From Bog-257 sp963805985 (lineage in GTDB: Bacteria; Acidobacteriota; Terriglobia; Terriglobales; Acidobacteriaceae): a stretch of 64,000 nt of DNA. The notes beneath the pieces are model-generated. The model had not been told where the DNA came from, made no database searches, and was given only the letters and a program-made list of their open reading frames with translations. The position numbers and the translations under genes are program-made. Positions 1-8,523 of this stretch are shown piece by piece (within the stretch, counting starts at the first letter, position 1; every line of letters starts with the position of its first letter). Location: NCBI GenBank assembly GCA_963805985.1, contig CAWDWG010000001.1, forward strand, positions 248,001 to 312,000, written 5' to 3'.

Positions 1-71
1 ATGCGTTCGGCAAAGCGCTCGCACCGACGCTTCTCCATTCCTTCGAGGTACAGCAAGAGATCGGCATCCAT
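1..71 (-). CDS. Partial hypothetical protein, N-terminus only
   Basis: An ATG at 69-71 on the minus strand opens a frame with no stop to the window edge, giving about 23 residues beginning MDADLLLYLEGMEKRRCERF. A weak ribosome site (TAGGA) lies about 8 bases upstream. It lies downstream of the AAA+ gene in the same direction, so it could be the next gene of that unit. The fragment is too short to assign to a family; that it is a gene is inferred from the open frame, the charged helical composition and the position. Confidence 0.4.
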   Translation of the reverse strand, partial: MDADLLLYLEGMEKRRCERFAER

Positions 72-191
72 AGCCGAAATCCTACCACAGGAAAATTATG
101 GCTTGGCGCTCAGGTCGGCCACCAGTTGAAGGCCAACCTCAGTTACGAAGAGACTCGCGTCGCTCGAAGTTGTGGACGGTATCGTTATTTC

Positions 192-1355
192 TTACTTCTT
201 GTCGCCGGCGATTCCCAGCTCGCGGACCCTTCCGGAGACGTTGCGAGCCGATTTGCCGGCCGCGGCAGCCGAAGCCGTCGCCTCCGGTCCGTAACGCTCC
301 AGCAGGACCGGAACCAGCGCACCTTCGGCTTCTTTCACGAAGGTGAGCTTGCCGGCGGTATCGACGTCAATGCGGATGAAATCTCCCAGCTTCACCTGGC
401 CAGTCGCCACGAGATTGGCCAGCGGGAAGACGATATTGCGCTCGATGGCGCGCTTCAGATGACGAGCGCCGTAGCGCAGATCGGTCCCTTCGTGCAGCAG
501 ATATTGCTTCACCGGCAGCGTGCAGCTGAACACGAACTGGTTGTTACCGGTGGCTTGCAGAATGCGCTGCTGGACCAGGCCCAGTTCGATCTCCAGGATC
601 TGCTCAAGGTGTTCGCACCGCAACATGCGGAAGACGACGACCTTGTCGATACGGTTCATGAACTCCGGCGAGAACTTGCGGCGCGCCGCTTCGACAGCGG
701 TGCGATCGATCTTCTGATCGAGCCTCGCGTCCATTTGCGCGGGCGTCTGCGCAAATCCCATGGTGCCGTTGATCATCTCGTTCATTTCGGCAGCGCCCAG
801 GTTCGAGGTCATCACGATGACGCACTGCGAAAGGTCAACGCGGCGGTTGTCGCCCAGCGTGAGCGTGGCTTTATCGAGAATGCCCAGCAGCAGCTGCCAT
901 AGCGCGTCGGAGGCCTTCTCGATTTCGTCGAAGAGCAGAATCGAGAGCTTCAGCTTCTCGGTGTGCCACTGGTTCAGCGCTTCCTGCGTCAGCAGGGGGT
1001 GAGTCTCGCGGTGACCGAGATAGCCCGGAGGCGAGCCGATCAGCTTGGCGATCTCATGCGAGTGCTGAAACTCGGCGCAATCGATCTTGATGCAGGCGTG
1101 CGTGTCGCCGAACAGCGACTCCGCCATCGCCTCAACCACGCGCGTCTTGCCCGAGCCCGTCGGCCCGAGAAAGAGCAGATTGCCTACCGGACGTCCGGGC
1201 GGATTAAGCCCCGCCAGAAACATCTGGTAGATCTCGGCGACCTTCTCGACCGCGGGATCCTGCCCGACGATCTTTCGCCGCAGAGTGGTTTCAAATTCAA
1301 GAGCTTCGTTGCTATGACGCGTGGGATCCAGAACAGCGTTCAATCCGGTCTTCAT
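192..1355 (-). CDS. AAA+ ATPase of the ClpA/ClpB type
   Basis: A 387-residue protein resembling the second ATPase module of ClpA/ClpB. Walker A is GPTGSGKT (residues 64-71) and Walker B is ILLFDE (139-144), followed by a sensor-1 like MTSNLG and an arginine-finger region FSPEFMNRID; the C-terminal third fits the ClpB D2-small domain. It lacks the N-domain and first ATPase module of full Clp proteins, so it is a single-ring-type relative of unknown partner. An ATG further upstream would add 42 residues of unlikely composition, so the start at MKTGLNAVLD is preferred. It lies downstream of hpf, separated by a terminator and a repeat, so it is probably transcribed independently. Possible roles are protein remodelling or unfolding; this is inferred from the fold only. 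Confidence 0.85.
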   Translation of the reverse strand: MKTGLNAVLDPTRHSNEALEFETTLRRKIVGQDPAVEKVAEIYQMFLAGLNPPGRPVGNLLFLGPTGSGKTRVVEAMAESLFGDTHACIKIDCAEFQHSHEIAKLIGSPPGYLGHRETHPLLTQEALNQWHTEKLKLSILLFDEIEKASDALWQLLLGILDKATLTLGDNRRVDLSQCVIVMTSNLGAAEMNEMINGTMGFAQTPAQMDARLDQKIDRTAVEAARRKFSPEFMNRIDKVVVFRMLRCEHLEQILEIELGLVQQRILQATGNNQFVFSCTLPVKQYLLHEGTDLRYGARHLKRAIERNIVFPLANLVATGQVKLGDFIRIDVDTAGKLTFVKEAEGALVPVLLERYGPEATASAAAAGKSARNVSGRVRELGIAGDKK

Positions 1356-1613
1356 AATGGCTGCCAACTTGCGGCAGGCCGCATCGGGAGCGACCAGGCC
1401 GAATATTGAGATGGAAGACTCGCTCGTTAAGTTGTTTCGACAACGACGCTGCCGAACGCCAACTTGCTCACGAGCGAGCAATCTCCAAATCTGGCTATTG
1501 GATGATTGAGGTTGCCCCGGCGGCGACTTACTGAGTAGTTAACTTGCAAAGTTTGTGTGACGGACTTGAGACAAGCGATTGGCTGGTTGCTGGACAACTC
1601 TTACCCGCGCCCT

Positions 1614-1687
1614 TGTGCCATCGGCTGAAGCCGACTCTGCGACGAGATAGGCGGCCAAATCGCCGGCCTGAAGGCCAGCACTACCCA
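1614..1687. repeat. Palindromic repeat, family B
   Basis: Two hairpins in series: TCGGCTGAAGCCGA and GGCCTGAAGGCC, each with a TGAA centre, ending CAGCACTACCC. The same two-hairpin layout recurs at 25851-25928 and 35177-35331, with parts at 46696 and 54920. It occupies most of the 382-base gap between the AAA+ gene and hpf; the rest of that gap holds no gene I can support. Confidence 0.75.
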
Positions 1688-1690
1688 AAC

Positions 1691-1720
1691 AAAAAGGCGC
1701 CCGATTGGACGCCCCTTTTT
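1691..1720 (-). terminator. Intrinsic terminator of hpf
   Basis: On the minus strand a GGCGTCC / GGGCGCC stem with a 4-base loop is followed by TTTTT, 18 bases after the hpf stop codon. A-rich sequence on the other side means it could work in both directions. Confidence 0.8.
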
Positions 1721-1737
1721 TACAGATTGAAATTTAC

Positions 1738-2337
1738 TTACGGCACTTCAATCAGTTCGATCTTGCCGTCCTTCCGCCGGTGCAGCACCTTGACCTTGCC
1801 TTTGCCGTCGCGGAAGACGAAGACGTCGCGGTCGCGGAACTCGCATTCCTTGACGGCCTCCTCAATCGTCATCGGACGCAACGCCAGAGAATCGGTGGTA
1901 TGCACCAGGTGCGCTTCCGTGGTGCGGGCGATGGAAGGAAACTTGTGCACCACTACCGGAACCGCAGTTGCCGGAGAATTGCCCACGGCGATCTGGGCAT
2001 CGGCCTCGGCTTCCACCGGGGCCTTCCAGGTTTTGTCCTTGGCTTTGCGGTGGGTGGTGCGGCGACGCCCATTGTGGCGAAGCACCTGCGTCTCGATGTG
2101 TTCGAGGGCCTGACCTACGGCGGCGACCATGTCGGTTGCCTCGGCCAGGCCGACCACGTGCCCGCTGCGGCGCTTGACCGTAATCTCCGCGATATGGCGG
2201 TGCTTTTCGACGGTCAGAATGACCTTGCTCTTGATATTGTCACCCAGGATTTTGGTGAGTTTGCCGAGGCCTGATTCGACCTCGTCACGAATGGCGGGAG
2301 TGATTTCATACTGTCTGCCAAAGTACTCTACAGTCAT
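1738..2337 (-). CDS. hpf: Ribosome hibernation promoting factor, long form
   Basis: A 199-residue long-form HPF/RaiA. The N-terminal domain (residues 1 to about 100, starting MTVEYFGRQYEITPAIRDEV) binds the decoding region of the 30S subunit; after a low-complexity linker the C-terminal domain (about 140-199, with the family signature RPMTIEEAV and RDRDVFVFRD) mediates dimerisation of ribosomes into 100S particles in stationary phase. Length and two-domain layout match the long form rather than short HPF/YfiA. It lies directly downstream of rpoN, as in many gram-negative bacteria. The start is set by an AAGGGA ribosome site. An intrinsic terminator follows the stop. Confidence 0.95.
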   Translation of the reverse strand: MTVEYFGRQYEITPAIRDEVESGLGKLTKILGDNIKSKVILTVEKHRHIAEITVKRRSGHVVGLAEATDMVAAVGQALEHIETQVLRHNGRRRTTHRKAKDKTWKAPVEAEADAQIAVGNSPATAVPVVVHKFPSIARTTEAHLVHTTDSLALRPMTIEEAVKECEFRDRDVFVFRDGKGKVKVLHRRKDGKIELIEVP

Positions 2338-2354
2338 TGAGCTCCCTTCTCGCC

Positions 2355-2394
2355 GGTTAGCATTTAGCCGTTAGCAATTAGCCATTAGCTTTTG
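2355..2394. repeat. TTAGC word repeat
   Basis: Short tandem-like words (TTAGCATTTAGC, GTTAGCAATTAGCC, ATTAGC) lie between rpoN and hpf. Very similar words recur at 11556-11652, 11936-11952 and 12658-12692. No coding function is visible. Confidence 0.6.
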
Positions 2395-2514
2395 CGAACC
2401 TGGCGACATTCCTTTACGGCAGGCGGAATGGCCTTTGAATCGCAGCGGGAGCCACAAGAGAAATCACTGGCTGCGTCGCATTGCGATCATCCGATCAAGC
2501 CGCCGGTACAGCAG

Positions 2515-4320
2515 CTAGTTCTTCACTCTGCGCTGGTGGGTGCTCGGGATGCGCATGTCCTCCCGGTACTTCGCAACCGTACGGCGAGTGACCTGGATGC
2601 CCTGCGACTGGAGGATGCGGGTGATCTGCTCGTCGGTCAACGGCCTGGCGGGATCTTCCTCCTCGATGAGCTTCTTCACCCGGCGCTTGAGGATGAGCAG
2701 CGAAGTGCTGCTGCCCTCAGGGCCATTGACGCTCTCGCTGAAGAAGTATCGAAGCTCGAAGACGCCTTGCGGGGTGTGAGCATACTTGTTGGCCACGGCG
2801 CGGCTCACGGTCGACGGATGTACGCCGATCTCTTCCGCGACCTCCTTGATCATCATCGGCTTCAGTTGATCGATGCCGCGATCGAGGAAATCGCGCTGCC
2901 GCTCCAGGATGGAATAGCAGACACGCAAAATGGTTTGCTTGCGCTGCTCAATATTCTTGATGAGCTGAATCGCCGACTTATAGCGCTCTTTGACGTAATT
3001 GCGAACGTCTTTCTCCGCCACATCGCGGCTTAGCAGCCGCCGATACGAGGAATTCAGGCGCAACTGCGGGACTTCCTCGTCGTTCATCAGGACCAGGTAC
3101 TCGTCGCCCTGCTTGATGAAGGCAACGTCGGGCTCGATCAGCCGGGTTTCGGCCTTGTTGTAGCGCAGGCCAGGCCGGGGATCGAGCGTACGAATGAAAT
3201 CCATCGCCTGCATTACGGCTTCCAGCGGCCGACCCATCACCTTGGCGATGTCCTTAAAATTCTTGTTCTGCACCGCGTGCAGGTGCAGGTCGACGATCAC
3301 GATGGCATCATCCAGGGCTTCCATCTCCGCCTGCAGAGTGCCATTGCCGTTCTTGCGCGGAACGCGCTTCAAATTCTGCAGCTGGGCCAGCAGACATTCG
3401 CGGAGGTCGCGCGCACCTACTCCAACGGGATCCATCTGCTTGACCAGGTCGATTGCTTCACGAAGGGCGTCACGGCTGAAAGGAACTCTTGCCGGCCCGG
3501 TACGCGGTGGAACCAGCTTCGGGCGCGGGATTTCTGGAGCGGCATTCTCCGGAAGCGCTTCGGGAGTTGCCACTTCGTCCTCTGCGAACGACGGATACTC
3601 CTCAGCAATCGCTTCCGCCACGGCTACACTGAATTCTTCGGCTTCCGCTTGTGTGCCCATCCGCGACATGTCGGGCTGCGCGATGCCCGGCAACTCCGGG
3701 ACAACTGCGGACGCTGTCGCATCCACCGATTCGGGTGCCGCAGCGGACGGCACGGAAGGCTGTTCAAAAGCCGCCATCTCCTCTTGCGCCAAGCCAAGCA
3801 GCTCGTCGTCGGTGGCGATCAGGTACCCTTCTTCATTCAGGTTGCCAATAATCAGTTCCGCGGCGCGATAGACGTCCTCATTGACGTGCAGCGACCCGAG
3901 CTGCCAGGTCAGGTGATCGGTGAGCGTGCTGGGCTTGGAGAGGAAATTCTCGAAGGAGGGTTTCTCGCTGTCCTCCATCTCGATGGAGGTGCGAAGGCCG
4001 GGATCCAGATATTCGGAGAAGAACGAGCCGAAGTCAATTTCCTCGAAGGGATCTTTTTCTTCCTTGGTTTCGGCGGGCTGCTCCTGCGTGGCCAGCGCGC
4101 TGTCGCGCTCCTTCTGCTCTTCACGGGCGGAAACTTCGTCCAACAGGGGAACAGAATCGTCCAGCTCTTCGAGGACTGGGTTCTCCGTCAGCTCCGCGTT
4201 GATCATGTCGGCCAGCTCAAGTTTGTTGAGCGCCAGGACACTGACCATCTGCACAAGCCCAGGGGTCAGAATCTGCTTCTGGGAAACTTTGAGGTTTAAT
4301 CTGGGCTGCAATAAGGCCAT
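2515..4320 (-). CDS. rpoN: RNA polymerase sigma-54 factor
   Basis: A 601-residue RpoN. Region I at the N-terminus (MALLQPRLNLKVSQKQILTP) contacts activator ATPases and core; the core-binding domain follows; the C-terminus has the DNA-binding helix-turn-helix (HPSTVSRAVANKYA) and an RpoN box TRRTVAKYRE at about 578-587, close to the consensus ARRTVAKYRE. The protein is longer than the usual 450-500 residues because of a Pro/Ala/Glu-rich acidic insert at roughly residues 180-280 between region I and the core-binding part. An upstream start (4356) would add 12 atypical residues, so the ATG at MALLQ is used. It follows lptB with about 40 bases between, consistent with one lpt-rpoN-hpf transcript. 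It directs transcription from -24/-12 promoters together with enhancer-binding proteins. Confidence 0.95.
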   Translation of the reverse strand: MALLQPRLNLKVSQKQILTPGLVQMVSVLALNKLELADMINAELTENPVLEELDDSVPLLDEVSAREEQKERDSALATQEQPAETKEEKDPFEEIDFGSFFSEYLDPGLRTSIEMEDSEKPSFENFLSKPSTLTDHLTWQLGSLHVNEDVYRAAELIIGNLNEEGYLIATDDELLGLAQEEMAAFEQPSVPSAAAPESVDATASAVVPELPGIAQPDMSRMGTQAEAEEFSVAVAEAIAEEYPSFAEDEVATPEALPENAAPEIPRPKLVPPRTGPARVPFSRDALREAIDLVKQMDPVGVGARDLRECLLAQLQNLKRVPRKNGNGTLQAEMEALDDAIVIVDLHLHAVQNKNFKDIAKVMGRPLEAVMQAMDFIRTLDPRPGLRYNKAETRLIEPDVAFIKQGDEYLVLMNDEEVPQLRLNSSYRRLLSRDVAEKDVRNYVKERYKSAIQLIKNIEQRKQTILRVCYSILERQRDFLDRGIDQLKPMMIKEVAEEIGVHPSTVSRAVANKYAHTPQGVFELRYFFSESVNGPEGSSTSLLILKRRVKKLIEEEDPARPLTDEQITRILQSQGIQVTRRTVAKYREDMRIPSTHQRRVKN

Positions 4321-4359
4321 GGACTGGAAACCCTGAGGAGCGTCGCCCCTGCACAAATT

Positions 4360-5088
4360 CTAAACCAACGAGAAGCTCTCGCCTAAGTAAACTCGTTTTA
4401 CTTCTGCATCATTTCCGAGTTGATCCGGCGTCCCGGTACGGAAAATTTTTCCTTCGTTAATAATGTAAGCGCGATCGGTCACCGACAACGTCTCCCGAAC
4501 ATTATGATCGGTCACCAGCACTCCGATTCCACTCGCCTTCAAATCAAAAATAATTCTCTGCAGATCCAACACCGCGATCGGATCGATTCCGGAAAACGGC
4601 TCGTCGAGCAAAATGAACGACGGTGAGATGCAGAGACAGCGTGCGATCTCGACGCGCCGCCGCTCGCCACCGGACAGCGCGTAGCCGCGGTTCTTGCGAA
4701 TGACCTGCAGCCCCAGCTGATCGATCAGCCGCTCCATGCGCTCGCGGCGCTCATGCCACGACATCGATTGCGCTTCCAGCACGGCGAGGATGTTGTCCTC
4801 GACGGTCAGTTTGCGGAAGATCGACGGCTCCTGCGGCAGGTAGCTGATGCCATGGTTACGCGCCCTCAGATACATGGGGACGCTGGTGATGTCTTCGCCA
4901 TCGATCAGGACGCGCCCGCTCTCGGCCGGAATCAGCCCCACGACGATGTAGAAACTGGTGGTCTTGCCGGCTCCGTTAGGACCCAAAAGGCCAACAATTT
5001 CACCCTGTTTTATGTGGTAGCTGACACCATCGACGACCCTGCGCCCACGATAGCTTTTTCCGATCTGATCCGCCGATAAGGTCTGCAT
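4360..5088 (-). CDS. lptB: LPS export ABC transporter ATP-binding protein LptB
   Basis: A 242-residue ABC ATPase that powers lipopolysaccharide extraction from the inner membrane with LptF/LptG. Walker A is GPNGAGKT (36-43), the Q-loop is YLPQEPSIFRKLT, the signature is LSGGERRR (138-145) and Walker B ILLDEPFSGIDP starts at 159; the text around the Q-loop is diagnostic of LptB rather than other ABC ATPases. Its ATG directly abuts the stop codon of the fused lptC-lptA gene (stop 5089-5091), so translation is probably coupled, and rpoN follows. LptF/G are not in the window. Confidence 0.96.
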   Translation of the reverse strand: MQTLSADQIGKSYRGRRVVDGVSYHIKQGEIVGLLGPNGAGKTTSFYIVVGLIPAESGRVLIDGEDITSVPMYLRARNHGISYLPQEPSIFRKLTVEDNILAVLEAQSMSWHERRERMERLIDQLGLQVIRKNRGYALSGGERRRVEIARCLCISPSFILLDEPFSGIDPIAVLDLQRIIFDLKASGIGVLVTDHNVRETLSVTDRAYIINEGKIFRTGTPDQLGNDAEVKRVYLGESFSLV

Positions 5089-7473
5089 TTACTTCGTGGT
5101 ACGAGCACGTGTGATGGTGGGGGAGGAACGCTTACTCTCAACCAAAACCCTATCATCGTGGTTATAGAAAGTCAACGAATCGCCCCACACCGTCCCGTGT
5201 TCGGCATCAAAAATGCTAGGCGATCTGCCGGTCAGGAAATATTTGGCATCATCGGCCGTGTAAACCAGCTTGTCACCCACCGCGCGGCGGTTCGGTTCGG
5301 TCACCACAACCTTTCCGGTCGCGACCATGTGGTCGATCTTGCTGGGAGCATCTGCACCCGGCAGAATCGGTCCCTTCTGCTGGACGGCTTGCTGCCCTTG
5401 CGGCTTCTGCGCTGCAGTTTGCGCGTGATCGCTGTCCGGCTCGGCCTTCTTCAAGAACACGTCGAGTTGTTCCGTTGTCACCGTCGCGGTCGGACTTCTG
5501 GCCATAACGCTGCCGCTGTAGCGGGCGCGACGCTCTTCGTCGACGTAAGTCATGCGATCGGCGACAACGTCCACCGGCGTCACCTTGCCATCCGCTGACT
5601 GCTGCACGAACAGGCTTGTCACCTTTTGCGTCTTGTCCGATTCCGCCACCATGGAGCGCTTGGTGTTATCAAAGTCGATCTTGGGCGCGCGCACGACATT
5701 AGCGCCCTGCCACAAACGCACGTTGCCGGTGTAGTGCGCCACACCCGGATCTTTGAAGCCGACCATGTGCTGAGCAGTGATGTGAATGGGATCGGAGCTC
5801 GCCAGCAGCGCGCCGTCGGGCCGCGCTTTGAGCTCGCTGTAGGTGGTCTTCACGTCATCGTCGGCGAAGCCTTCGCCGGTCTCGCGGTTGATGCGCACAT
5901 GCACGGCCGTCGTGGTCATGCCGCCGTCGATGATGCGCGGCGAGCCTTGCAGAAGCAGGATCTGGTCATTCGGCGTGTAGGTGGACGCGTCGGCAAATGC
6001 AGCACGGCCGCCGGCGTTCGGATTGCCGGAAGGCTCGTGATACTCGAAGTTCCCGGTCTGGACGATCTTCTGCAACCCGCCGTCGGGATCGAAGGTTACG
6101 TCAACCATGTCTGCGATACTGGTTTTGTCAGGCTGCCCCGGCGTGCTGGAGACAATTCGCGAATTAGGCGCGCCATGCAGCGTCTGGATGCGGTTGTCGT
6201 CGTCGAAGGTCGCGTGGAATTTGCCCGCCGTCGCGACCGTAGTGGAATTGCTTCCACCCAGGTCCTTGCCGTTCTTCGCGTTGCTGGGAGCGGGCTTGGA
6301 TCCAGCGGGCTTGGGGAAGATGGTGATCCACGCCTTGCCACCGGTGTCGCCGGATTTCAGCTGATTTCCGTTGGCCAGTTGAAAATCAAGCCGGTCGGCC
6401 GCAATTTCCATTGGCTGTCCGCTGGTTCCCGACTTCTTGGGCGAGGGCTCCTGCCGCATGCGGGCATTGTTCACCATGTGGACGCGCGACGGCTCGTTCT
6501 GATCTTCAAAATCCAGAATGAAGGTATCGGCCGAGCCATGCGCAACGCTTTTGCCCTGGCTGTTGAACTTCGCTCCGCCCGAGATGATCGCCTGCTGAAT
6601 CGCGTTCTTCGGCCCCATGTTGAGGTCGCCACGAGGCCCGGTGATATCGACGACGGCAGAGCCGCGATCCTGGATATGCACGTTGCCCTCGGCGACGGCA
6701 TGCTTGACGGTGTTGTCGGGTTCGAAAAGCAGCGTCGCTTTGTCGGCGGTGAGGGTCCGATCCGGCTGGTCGATTTTGGCGTTCAACAGGACCGCCTGAC
6801 GCGGCAACTTCTGAATGACGCCGCTGGTGCCGGTGATGGTCGCAGGATGGGCGCCGGTGGTGACGACGTGAATGTCGGACTTCAGCTCCAGGTCGTTGTC
6901 CTTGGAGTCGTAGTGCGCTCCCTTGAACGATCCCGCCGCTTGCTCCGTACGAAAGTCGACGACCTCATCCGTGTCTGCAATGCCGGTCTTCTGATTGAAG
7001 GTCAGCGATTTCGTGACCAGGTGCAGCGGATTCTTCAGCTCTTCGGGCGCAGCCTGGTCGGGCCGCTTGGGGCCTTCTTCATTTCCCACCAGATCGATGT
7101 GGACTTCGCCGACCGCCTTGATGTCGCCGCTCTGGGGATCGTAGGTGAACTGGTCGCCGTAGATCTGGTCGAAGCGATCATGATTCTTGCCGTAGACGAC
7201 AATGTGCACGTTGCGCAGGTCGGCATGTCCGCCGGCCTTGAACTGGACGGCCTTGGAGGCGCGAATCGTGTAGATGGTGCGGCCGCCGTCGGACTTGGAA
7301 AGAGAAAATCCGTCGCTGGTCTGCTGAATGTCAATTCCGAGGGACTTGGGCACGTTGTGCAGGAGCGGCTGGACTCGCGAGCGGGCAATCCAGTAAGACA
7401 CGGTTACTACCGCGACCAGCACGCAAACACTGACCACCAGCCACTTACGAACCTGCGCCAACGATTGCAACAT
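5089..7473 (-). CDS. LptC-LptA fusion, LPS transport bridge protein
   Basis: A 794-residue protein with one N-terminal membrane helix (about residues 11-29) and a long periplasmic part. The first about 200 residues fit LptC (IYTIRASKAVQFKAGGHADL, then a YDPQSGDIKAVGEV strand pattern). The rest repeats OstA/LptA-like beta-jellyroll units (for example AVAEGNVHIQDRGSAVVDI, ARYSGSVMARSPTATVTTEQ, MVATGKVVVTEPNRRAVGDK). Separate LptC (about 190 aa) and LptA (about 180 aa) would total far less, so this chain carries extra jellyroll modules and could span the periplasm alone. It sits immediately upstream of lptB with abutting codons, supporting the LPS-transport role. The number of jellyroll repeats is my estimate from recurring VxGxVxV patterns. 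Confidence 0.88.
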   Translation of the reverse strand: MLQSLAQVRKWLVVSVCVLVAVVTVSYWIARSRVQPLLHNVPKSLGIDIQQTSDGFSLSKSDGGRTIYTIRASKAVQFKAGGHADLRNVHIVVYGKNHDRFDQIYGDQFTYDPQSGDIKAVGEVHIDLVGNEEGPKRPDQAAPEELKNPLHLVTKSLTFNQKTGIADTDEVVDFRTEQAAGSFKGAHYDSKDNDLELKSDIHVVTTGAHPATITGTSGVIQKLPRQAVLLNAKIDQPDRTLTADKATLLFEPDNTVKHAVAEGNVHIQDRGSAVVDITGPRGDLNMGPKNAIQQAIISGGAKFNSQGKSVAHGSADTFILDFEDQNEPSRVHMVNNARMRQEPSPKKSGTSGQPMEIAADRLDFQLANGNQLKSGDTGGKAWITIFPKPAGSKPAPSNAKNGKDLGGSNSTTVATAGKFHATFDDDNRIQTLHGAPNSRIVSSTPGQPDKTSIADMVDVTFDPDGGLQKIVQTGNFEYHEPSGNPNAGGRAAFADASTYTPNDQILLLQGSPRIIDGGMTTTAVHVRINRETGEGFADDDVKTTYSELKARPDGALLASSDPIHITAQHMVGFKDPGVAHYTGNVRLWQGANVVRAPKIDFDNTKRSMVAESDKTQKVTSLFVQQSADGKVTPVDVVADRMTYVDEERRARYSGSVMARSPTATVTTEQLDVFLKKAEPDSDHAQTAAQKPQGQQAVQQKGPILPGADAPSKIDHMVATGKVVVTEPNRRAVGDKLVYTADDAKYFLTGRSPSIFDAEHGTVWGDSLTFYNHDDRVLVESKRSSPTITRARTTK

Positions 7474-7523
7474 CTGCTTCGATATTACGCTATGGCGACG
7501 GTACGGACGAAGTCACGCGACGG

Positions 7524-8150
7524 TCATTGCCGTGCGACGGAGACGGTCTTTGCCGGTACGCGGATGACCAGGCAATCGGCCGGAATATCGTGCAGCGCCT
7601 GACGGCGTTTGGTCCATCCGGCCATGAGGAAGCCGATCATCAGACAGAACAGCGACAGGAATTTCATGAAGTGGCGAACCGTGGCCTGACCGAAGGAAAT
7701 GCGCCGGCCCTCGGAGTCCATGACCTGCAAACCGAGCAAGCGCTTGCCCACGGTGGCGCGCCAGGAGGAACTTTCCATGAAAGCGCAATAGAGCCACGAG
7801 CCCACGGCCAGGATCGAAATGTAGGCAAAGCCGGTAAAGACCTTGGCGTCCCAGCGATCGATTCCGAAGAAGTGCCCGAAGTGTTGCAGTACGAAATCGA
7901 GGGCAATCGTTATCAGTAGCGCGCCCAAGGCTTCCAGGACGACGTCCAAGGCTCCTGATAGGAACCGGAGCCAGAAGCCTGCATATTCGATCTTGTCAGC
8001 TGTATCCGGCACGCGGTTGGAATTCAACTTGGCCACGACAACGGACGAGGCCGGAACGGTGAGCACATCGCCACAGAAGAGACAGAAGCGTCCGTCCGGC
8101 AAGCGCTGACTGCCGCAGCTTGCACACGCTTCCTCGAGCACCGTCTCCAT
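7524..8150 (-). CDS. RDD family membrane protein with zinc ribbon
   Basis: A 208-residue protein. Residues 1-30 form a small zinc ribbon (CASCG then CLFCG); from about residue 55 an RDD domain follows (YAGFWLRFLSGALDVVLEAL, hydrophobic segments, and GKRLLGLQVMDSEGRRISFG). RDD proteins are multi-pass inner-membrane proteins, mostly of unknown function, some acting in ion exchange. The start at METVLEEACASCG is chosen because the zinc ribbon begins there; 32 extra upstream residues look non-coding. It lies between recJ and lptCA in the same direction, 50 bases before lptCA. Confidence 0.85.
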   Translation of the reverse strand: METVLEEACASCGSQRLPDGRFCLFCGDVLTVPASSVVVAKLNSNRVPDTADKIEYAGFWLRFLSGALDVVLEALGALLITIALDFVLQHFGHFFGIDRWDAKVFTGFAYISILAVGSWLYCAFMESSSWRATVGKRLLGLQVMDSEGRRISFGQATVRHFMKFLSLFCLMIGFLMAGWTKRRQALHDIPADCLVIRVPAKTVSVARQ

Positions 8151-8523
8151 CGGATGGGATAGTACAGCCGCCGCGCGCAGAGTGTAAAGGGTGGACAGGC
8201 ACTTGAGTGGCGCGTCGAGTAGTTGTGCAACTGTCGCAGATCGCACCAGCGGCAGATTGGCCGAGGGCGGTAAGCAGTTCCAACTTTGGTGAAAAGGGAT
8301 GACCGCAGACTCGGCGTCCGGAGGCCGCTGGGGCGAACTGCCGGGTCTCTGGTCAACCCTTCCGACGATCGTCGAAATTAGACCCTGTGCTCAAGGGGCA
8401 CAAGCCACTTCTCACAAGGCAGTCTGGTGAAAGCGGAACAGTCTCGCACAGTCTTCTGAATCTGAGGTCGTGTTATGGATCGAGTGGTGAGGTTTTCGAC
8501 CCGAATTCACCGTCGATGGATTG
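8151..8523. other. Intergenic region, no gene seen
   Basis: About 370 bases between the RDD gene start and the recJ stop. Open frames here overlap the zinc-ribbon gene in other frames or have no recognisable composition. No repeat of the families described elsewhere and no clear terminator is visible. Confidence 0.5.

Noticed and set aside
5626..7602. Plus-strand frame of about 650 codons opposite lptC-lptA
   Set aside because: The minus strand has a clear LptC/LptA protein adjacent to lptB; the plus-strand product has no domain pattern and results from GC-rich codon bias.
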